Shown: in pieces, positions 41,353-45,700 of the stretch
Layout of the letters: each line of letters starts with the position of its first letter
Position numbering within the stretch: the first letter of the stretch is position 1
Assembly: GCA_005776725.1 (NCBI GenBank)
Contig: SXOO01000244.1
Coordinates: 1-45,700 of the forward strand
Direction of reading: 5' to 3'
From: Pseudomonadota bacterium
Lineage (GTDB): Bacteria > Myxococcota_A > UBA9042 > GCA-2863065
Length of the DNA stretch: 45,700 nt
The notes under the pieces: model-generated
Database searches by the model: none
The model's input: the letters and a program-made list of their open reading frames with translations, nothing else
What the model was told of the DNA's origin: nothing
Program-made: the position numbers and the translations under genes

Positions 41353-41473
41353 CGCGCTTCGATCCTGATTCGTTCGTACCCGGAGCGCGATGCGCCCGGG
41401 TCCAGGGCAGGGATGCTACCACGCGGGGTGGAGGCGTTGGAACCCACCGGCGACGCGACGCTCCGAGGGCCCC

Positions 41474-41956
41474 TCATCGCCGAAATCGTTCGATGATTCT
41501 CGGCAGCACCGCCGCCGATCGCGCCGTCTCGGGAGTGGCGGCGAGGCCAGCCAGGAGCTCGAGGGTCTCGCCGAGCGTAAACGCCGCGTTGGTGAACGCG
41601 TCCACACCGGCGTAGGCCCCGGCGAGCAGCAGCGTGTCCGCGATGTCGTCTACGTCCAGACCCTCCATGAGGCCCCAGTAGACATGGACCGCCAACGCGA
41701 AGGCGGGCCGGTTGCCGGCGGCCAAGATCCCGATGAGCGTCCGCTCCCGGTCCTTCGGCGCGACCGGGCTCGAAGGTCCGGATGCGCCGGGACCGGCAAC
41801 GTAGTACCGCGCCCCGATCGCGTCGATGAACGGTGCAGCGTCGGTGTACGGCGCGGCGGCGCGCTTCGTGGCGGCGAAGCCGAGCAACGCCGGGTCGAAA
41901 GCGGCCCTCAGCGAGGCAAGCGCTTCCTCGGACAGGATCGTTCGGACGTCAGCCAT
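41474..41956 (-). CDS. carboxymuconolactone decarboxylase (CMD)/AhpD-like fold protein
   Basis: 160 residues from ATG 41956, overlapping the upstream SDR gene by 8 nt. The all-helical sequence with KDRERTLIGILAAGNRPAFALAVHVYWGLMEGLDVDDIADTLLLAGAYAGVDAF is typical of the CMD family (E/D-R-x-x-x-x ... G-x-x-x-x-E/D-I ... YAGxPA). The AhpD-type CxxC redox pair is absent, and the usual CMD His (near VHVYWG) is present only once. It may be a decarboxylase-like or fold-only member. It is the last gene of the KAS III-acyltransferase-SDR operon and probably acts in the same pathway. Confidence 0.75.
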   Translation of the reverse strand: MADVRTILSEEALASLRAAFDPALLGFAATKRAAAPYTDAAPFIDAIGARYYVAGPGASGPSSPVAPKDRERTLIGILAAGNRPAFALAVHVYWGLMEGLDVDDIADTLLLAGAYAGVDAFTNAAFTLGETLELLAGLAATPETARSAAVLPRIIERFRR

Positions 41957-42857
41957 CGGTGCGCTCCGGTGGTGGGAAGTCGTGTCTCAGGGCGGCGTCG
42001 AGGATGCTGTGGGCCTGCGCGCCGCTGAAGTCGATCTCCGCGCCATTGAACCACGCCGCGCCGGCACCGCAGAGCAAAGAGACGAAGCGCGCCACCTCAC
42101 CCGCCTCCAGCAGTCGGCCCGCCGGCGTCGAGGCCTCGCAGATCGACTTGAAGCGCGCCCAGCGAGTTCCGAAGCCGTAGGCCGCCGCCGGTGTCTCGAC
42201 GGTGCCGAAGTTCAGGAGGTTCACCCGGTAGCCCCGCGGACCCAGCTCGAGCGCCAGGTGCTTCACGTAGACCGCGAGCGCCGCCTTGGCTGCCGTGATC
42301 AGGCTGAAGTTGGCGACGAGCGAGTGCCCGATGGGGTTCGTCAGCGCCAGGAGTCGGGCCCCGGGGGCGAGGAGATCCCGCTCCACCAGCGCTTGCGCCC
42401 ACCAGACGAAGGAGTGGGCCATGGAGTCGAAGGTCTTCTGGAAGTGCTTCGGCGCCAATACCCGGTAGAGCGCGGTGTCGCGGTCCTCGTCCGGAGCGAC
42501 TTTCGGGCTGCCGTCACGTGGGCCGCCCCGCTCCGGCACGAAGCGCCCGACGGACGCGTTGGCGATGGAGTGTACGAAGAGGGCGACGCTCCTCGGGCCG
42601 GCGCGACGGAGCAAGGCGTCGGCGGTCACCTGAACGCCCTCGGCGGTCCCGGCGTCGCCAACGTGCAGGTGCGCTGTGCGCCCCGCTGCTTCGACTGAGG
42701 CCGCGAGCTCCCCTGCGCCCGCGGGATAGTGCCCGCGGTGGGCGCCGAAGACGTTGTAACCGGGATCCGTGGCGATGGCGGCTCCGATGGCCTGTCCGAC
42801 GCCTGAGCTGACGCCCAGCACGACAGCCCACGGCGGGTTTTCGGGAGATCGGGTCAT
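41949..42857 (-). CDS. FabI-like short-chain dehydrogenase/reductase lacking the catalytic tyrosine
   Basis: 302 residues from ATG 42857 (overlaps the upstream stop as ATGA). The Rossmann motif VVLGVSSGVGQAIGAAIA, VALFVHSIANASV and the C-terminal VNLLNFGTVETPAA and WFNGAEIDFSGAQAHS place it with enoyl-ACP-reductase-like SDRs. In those, the active site is Tyr-x6-Lys. Here the Lys is kept (K191) but the Tyr is Phe184 (NFSLITAAKAAL), and the second FabI Tyr is also missing (NPIG instead of SYLG). No YxxxK is present either. It may catalyse a different step or be a binding protein. It sits between an acyltransferase and a CMD-like gene, all overlapping. Confidence 0.82.
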   Translation of the reverse strand: MTRSPENPPWAVVLGVSSGVGQAIGAAIATDPGYNVFGAHRGHYPAGAGELAASVEAAGRTAHLHVGDAGTAEGVQVTADALLRRAGPRSVALFVHSIANASVGRFVPERGGPRDGSPKVAPDEDRDTALYRVLAPKHFQKTFDSMAHSFVWWAQALVERDLLAPGARLLALTNPIGHSLVANFSLITAAKAALAVYVKHLALELGPRGYRVNLLNFGTVETPAAAYGFGTRWARFKSICEASTPAGRLLEAGEVARFVSLLCGAGAAWFNGAEIDFSGAQAHSILDAALRHDFPPPERTDG

Positions 42858-43567
42858 GTCGCGGCCCCTCTGGAGGTGTCGAGCAGGTCTTGGACCGCCT
42901 GCATCACGCGTTGATGAGTGTGGACCACCGCGTCGGGGTCGTTGGTCTCGGGAGGGGGGATCGGCTGGCCGATACGCTGCCGGATCCGGACTGGAAAAGG
43001 CGGTGACAGAGGCCAGAGCCCGAGAGGCCCGGCACCGAACCAAACGGGAAGCCCGAGCGGCATCTTGACGCGCTCGCCGAGCCAGTGGCCGTCGTTCAGG
43101 CCGATGAACGTGTCGTCCACGCCGTCCGCGGCCACCGGGACGATCGGGATCCTCAACCGGGCAGCGAGCTTCACGTATCCGGTTCGCCGGCCGAACGCCA
43201 CCCGGTATCGGTGCCGCGCCGAGCGACAGCCCTCCCGCGTGCCCCCGGGCGCCACCAGCACGTGCTCGCCGCGCTCGACGGCGGCCGAGAGCTCGGGTCC
43301 GTCCCCGGTCACGAAGCCGAGATCGTCGATGAACGCCTTGAGGCGCGGCCGATGGCCGAACGCGCCATGGATGATCCCGTGAGGGAGGTAGCCGTGTCGC
43401 TCGAACACCTCGACCGTGAGCATGCACAGGTCATGGGCGATCGGCCGGCCGTGGTAGCCCACGATGAGGGCGGGGCCCCCATCCAGGTTCTCGAGGCCGC
43501 TGACCTCGTAGCGATGCCAGCGGCGCATGAGCCGCCAATAGGCCAACCAAACGTCTCGCGGCCTCAC
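42854..43567 (-). CDS. LPLAT-family acyltransferase (MGAT-like subgroup)
   Basis: 237 residues from GTG 43567, overlapping the KAS III stop by 4 nt. The acyltransferase block 1 is IVGYHGRPIAHDLCML rather than the PlsC NHxSxxD. This HG...HD version fits the diacylglycerol/monoacylglycerol acyltransferase-like (LPLAT_MGAT) subgroup. Block 3 is VAPGGTREGCRS (usually PEGTRS), then VKLAARLRIPIVPVAADG. Such enzymes move acyl groups from CoA or ACP to lipids or other acceptors at the membrane face. There is no strong transmembrane helix. With KAS III upstream and an SDR downstream it likely works on a fatty-acyl product of that pathway. Confidence 0.83.
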   Translation of the reverse strand: MRPRDVWLAYWRLMRRWHRYEVSGLENLDGGPALIVGYHGRPIAHDLCMLTVEVFERHGYLPHGIIHGAFGHRPRLKAFIDDLGFVTGDGPELSAAVERGEHVLVAPGGTREGCRSARHRYRVAFGRRTGYVKLAARLRIPIVPVAADGVDDTFIGLNDGHWLGERVKMPLGLPVWFGAGPLGLWPLSPPFPVRIRQRIGQPIPPPETNDPDAVVHTHQRVMQAVQDLLDTSRGAAT

Positions 43568-44538
43568 GCGGGGACCTCGAGGAGCAACGCGCCGTACGCG
43601 AGTCCCGCACCCACCCCAACGAGCAGGATCCGGTGCCCCGGCTTGACCCTCCCCGTTCCGAGGAGCCGGTCCAGACCCACGGCCACTGACGCTGCACCGA
43701 CGCTGCCGATCTCGCGCACCACCGGCACCACGCGATCCGGCGCCACGCCGAGCTCCGCGACGATCTTGGTGAGCATGGTGCCGTTGGGTTGATGGGGAAC
43801 CACCCAGTCGACGGCGTCGATCCCGAGTCCGGCCTGGCTCAGGACCGCGTCGGTGCTGCGGCGCAGGCCAAGCAGCGCGATCCGCCCGATCTCGTCGTTG
43901 CTGGCGGCGAACTCGATGATCTCGGTCTTGCCCGTGAGACCCGGGTGCCCGAGGTACACCGAGCCCAGCAGCGAGCCGACGTTCCCAAACGCAGCCGCCA
44001 GAACGCCGCCCGCCTCGGACGCACCCAGGATGACCGCGGCGGCGGCGTCTCCGAGCACGACATAGGATCGGGCCTCCTCCTTGGCGATGTGGCGCGACAG
44101 CGTCTCTACTACCACGACCGCCACCGGGCCGAGCCCCGTGGCCACCGTCCGCGCCGCAAGGTCGAAGCCCGTGAGGAACCCGACGCAGGCGTTGTTGACG
44201 TCGAACGCGTCGCAGGTGTGCTCCACGCCCAGCTCACGACACAGCGCGTTCGCGGTGGCGGGGATCAAGAAGTCGCCGCCGGTGGACGAGACGAAAATAA
44301 TTCGTCGGAGCGCGGACGGTGCGAGGCCGGCCCGGGAGAGTGCCTCAGCGAGGACCTGTGCGCCCAGGGTTGCCGCGGGTGGCGTTGGGCCGGCGAAGTA
44401 CCGTGTGGCGATCCCGATACGACGCTCCAGCTCCTGCGGGTCGCGATCGGGCATCGCCGCGCGGGCGACCTCTGCGGTCGAAACGGCGGTCCCAGGCAGG
44501 GTGCTCGCTGTAGCTAGTACGCGTATAGGCAATCGCAT
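43564..44538 (-). CDS. 3-oxoacyl-ACP synthase III (FabH/KAS III)-like, Cys-His-Ser triad
   Basis: 324 residues from ATG 44538; a frame to 44643 adds an implausible Arg/Pro-rich start. The thiolase-fold motifs of KAS III are clear: VSSTGGDFLIPATANALC, the nucleophile FDVNNACVGFLTG (C118), VLGDAAAAVILGAS and VPHQPNGTML (H249). The third residue, Asn274 in E. coli FabH (GNTSAAS), is Ser279 here (IGSVGAAS). KAS III enzymes condense acyl-CoA/ACP with malonyl-ACP, and relatives such as OleA or CerJ do other acyl chemistry. The Asn-to-Ser change suggests a non-canonical reaction. It opens a four-gene operon with overlapping ends. Ribonuclease D lies upstream and is unrelated. Confidence 0.88.
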   Translation of the reverse strand: MRLPIRVLATASTLPGTAVSTAEVARAAMPDRDPQELERRIGIATRYFAGPTPPAATLGAQVLAEALSRAGLAPSALRRIIFVSSTGGDFLIPATANALCRELGVEHTCDAFDVNNACVGFLTGFDLAARTVATGLGPVAVVVVETLSRHIAKEEARSYVVLGDAAAAVILGASEAGGVLAAAFGNVGSLLGSVYLGHPGLTGKTEIIEFAASNDEIGRIALLGLRRSTDAVLSQAGLGIDAVDWVVPHQPNGTMLTKIVAELGVAPDRVVPVVREIGSVGAASVAVGLDRLLGTGRVKPGHRILLVGVGAGLAYGALLLEVPA

Positions 44539-44655
44539 GGCGCCACACCCTACACCGTTTTGCGCACCAGGAGCACGCCGCCCCCGGGGGTTTGGAGGTC
44601 GCCCCTCGCGGCATGAACCGGGTCTTGGGGGTTGGCCCCCCAACGGTTCGACCCG

Positions 44656-45510
44656 CTAGCTGTTGACCAGCGAGACGAGCTCGGCGCCCCACCGGACTCG
44701 GGCCCGCGAAGGCAGCTCGGACACCCCGTAGAGGGCGTCGACAGACTTCGGTGCGCGCACGGCCAAGGCGACCAACACCTCGTCGCCCAGCAGCCACCGC
44801 CGTGGGACGTTGGCCGCTCGCGCCTTCTCCTCCCGCCACCGGGCCAGCGCGGTGAGCCGTTGGCGCGCGGGGCCGCGCAGCTTGGCGCCGCCCTTGACGC
44901 GGTCGGCCAGCGCGTTCGCGTCGAGGCCTCGCCGCGCGGCCTCGACCAACGCGCCGCAGCGCGCGCCACACTCGTCGAGCTGGGCCGCCCCCATGCGCTG
45001 GAGCAGCGCCTCGCGCAGAGGATTCAGCCAGCGCACGTCGTCCGCAGCGTAGTCCAGAAGCGCCGGCGAGAGCGGGCGCGCGAGCCAATCGGCTCGCTGT
45101 GAGCCCTTCGACAGCTCCACTCCGAGGAGATCCTGCACGAGCGCGGCGTAGGACACCTGGCGCTCGGGGCCGCCCAGGCCCGCCAGCGCGGCGGCGACCT
45201 GTGTGTCGAAGATGGGCTGCGGTACGACGCCCAGGGTCACGCGCAGGACCTCGAGATCTTGCCCCGCTGCGTGGATGATCTTTGTCACCGCTGCGTCAGC
45301 GAAGAGGAGAGCGAGCTCCTCCAACATGGCGGGCGCAGCACCCGCGAGGGGGTCGATCAGGCCCACCGCGCCTTCGACGCCGAGCTGCACCAGGGCGAGC
45401 TCCGGGTAGTACGTCTTTTCGCGCATGAACTCGGTGTCGACAGCGATCCAGCCGCCTCTCCGCGCGGCCTCCGCGAGCTCTCGAACACCCTCCGCCGTGT
45501 GTACCAACAC
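44656..45510 (-). CDS. rnd: ribonuclease D
   Basis: 284 residues from GTG 45510; upstream codons up to 45678 lie in the next gene's region and look like noise. The DEDDy 3'-5' exonuclease domain has GGWIAVDTEFMREKTYYP (D25, E27), KIIHAAGQDLEVLR (Asp) and LDYAADDVRWL (Tyr-x-x-x-Asp). The HRDC RNA-binding domain follows (LTALARWREEKARAANVPRR, then LPSRARVRWGAELVSLVNS). It trims tRNA and other RNA 3' ends. The aminopeptidase P gene ends 68 nt upstream in the same direction. Confidence 0.9.
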   Translation of the reverse strand: MLVHTAEGVRELAEAARRGGWIAVDTEFMREKTYYPELALVQLGVEGAVGLIDPLAGAAPAMLEELALLFADAAVTKIIHAAGQDLEVLRVTLGVVPQPIFDTQVAAALAGLGGPERQVSYAALVQDLLGVELSKGSQRADWLARPLSPALLDYAADDVRWLNPLREALLQRMGAAQLDECGARCGALVEAARRGLDANALADRVKGGAKLRGPARQRLTALARWREEKARAANVPRRWLLGDEVLVALAVRAPKSVDALYGVSELPSRARVRWGAELVSLVNS

Positions 45511-45578
45511 TAGGGGCTCTCGTTCGCGCGGCTGGGCCGCGGGGGCGTTGCCGCCACTGCCTCTGAGGCTCGACTCAT

Positions 45579-45700
45579 CTAGAGAGGCGCTGTCGCGGCG
45601 TCGAGCCACGCGGCGGTCTCGGGATCGACCAGCGGCCGTAGCGTGTCTCTCACGCGACGGTGATAGGCGTCGAACCACTCGCGCTCTTCGGGGGAGAGGA
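45579..45700 (-). CDS. Xaa-Pro aminopeptidase (M24B), C-terminal fragment cut by window edge
   Basis: The last 40 codons of a minus-strand gene that continues past the right edge. They read LSPEEREWFDAYHRRVRD, then TLRPLVDPETAAWLDAATAP plus a final Leu, ending TAG at 45579-45581. This matches the conserved C-terminal tail of eukaryote-like aminopeptidase P (Peptidase_M24_C): EW-D-YH--V, then WL--AT-PL. Only the tail is seen; the catalytic pita-bread domain lies outside the window. Confidence 0.75.
   Translation of the reverse strand, partial: LSPEEREWFDAYHRRVRDTLRPLVDPETAAWLDAATAPL

Noticed and set aside
42858..43427. Apparent extension upstream of the FabI-like SDR.
   Set aside because: It lies inside the acyltransferase gene in another frame; ATG 42857 gives the correct Rossmann start.

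Overview
The window is about 45.7 kb of very GC-rich, gene-dense bacterial DNA with many GTG and TTG starts and many 1-16 nt gene overlaps. The best guess for the host is a member of the Myxococcota (Polyangia/Myxococcia-like, possibly uncultured). The clues are lipoproteins with long Asp/Pro-rich linkers after the lipobox, huge Cys-rich proteins built from Dictyostelium-type CTDC repeats, zinc-ribbon/GYF-like/TM/TPR proteins, a sigma-54 activator and HEAT-repeat lipoproteins. This is inferred from protein style; there is no rRNA or tRNA in the window.

Layout. 1-3541 (minus): a DUF885 metallopeptidase-like protein (C-terminus cut by the window edge), an O-antigen-ligase-like membrane protein overlapped by a small single-TM protein, and a SAM methyltransferase. 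3631-8429 (plus): a 1005-residue Cys-rich lipoprotein, a sigma-54 activator without a sensor domain, and an AbrB-type/PIN toxin-antitoxin pair with a palindromic operator. 8561-22087 (minus): a long co-directional run. In transcription order it holds a secreted hypothetical, a membrane protein, a hisC-like aminotransferase and aroA (all with 4-nt overlaps), a Cys-rich lipoprotein, a molybdenum hydroxylase FeS/FAD subunit, an MFS transporter, the molybdopterin subunit, and an NHL/beta-helix lipoprotein.

22414-24840 (plus): a second CTDC-repeat lipoprotein ending in a fibrinogen-like domain. 24830-26517 (minus): an RsmB-like rRNA methyltransferase and a YbaK/EbsC deacylase. 26611-30740 (plus): an operon of HEAT lipoprotein, pentapeptide-repeat protein, hypothetical, nuclease lipoprotein and sugar nucleotidyltransferase. 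30721-34583: a PP2C phosphatase (minus), a TrmO-like protein (plus), a Dpm1-type glycosyltransferase and a degenerate acyl-CoA-synthetase homologue (both minus). 34940-38205 (plus): DUF2914, UPF0158 and HEAT proteins, then dapA-dapB of lysine/peptidoglycan biosynthesis.

38253-41352 (minus): two tandem zinc-ribbon/GYF-like membrane proteins. 41474-44538 (minus): a tightly overlapping operon of KAS III, acyltransferase, FabI-like SDR and carboxymuconolactone-decarboxylase-like protein, in which two enzymes lack a canonical catalytic residue. The window ends with RNase D and the C-terminal tail of an aminopeptidase P.

The strongest candidates for undescribed biology are this variant-active-site lipid operon, the paired zinc-ribbon/GYF proteins, the decayed ANL enzyme coupled to a glycosyltransferase, and the fibrinogen-like CTDC lipoprotein. 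All functional calls rest on reading motifs by eye; no database search was possible.
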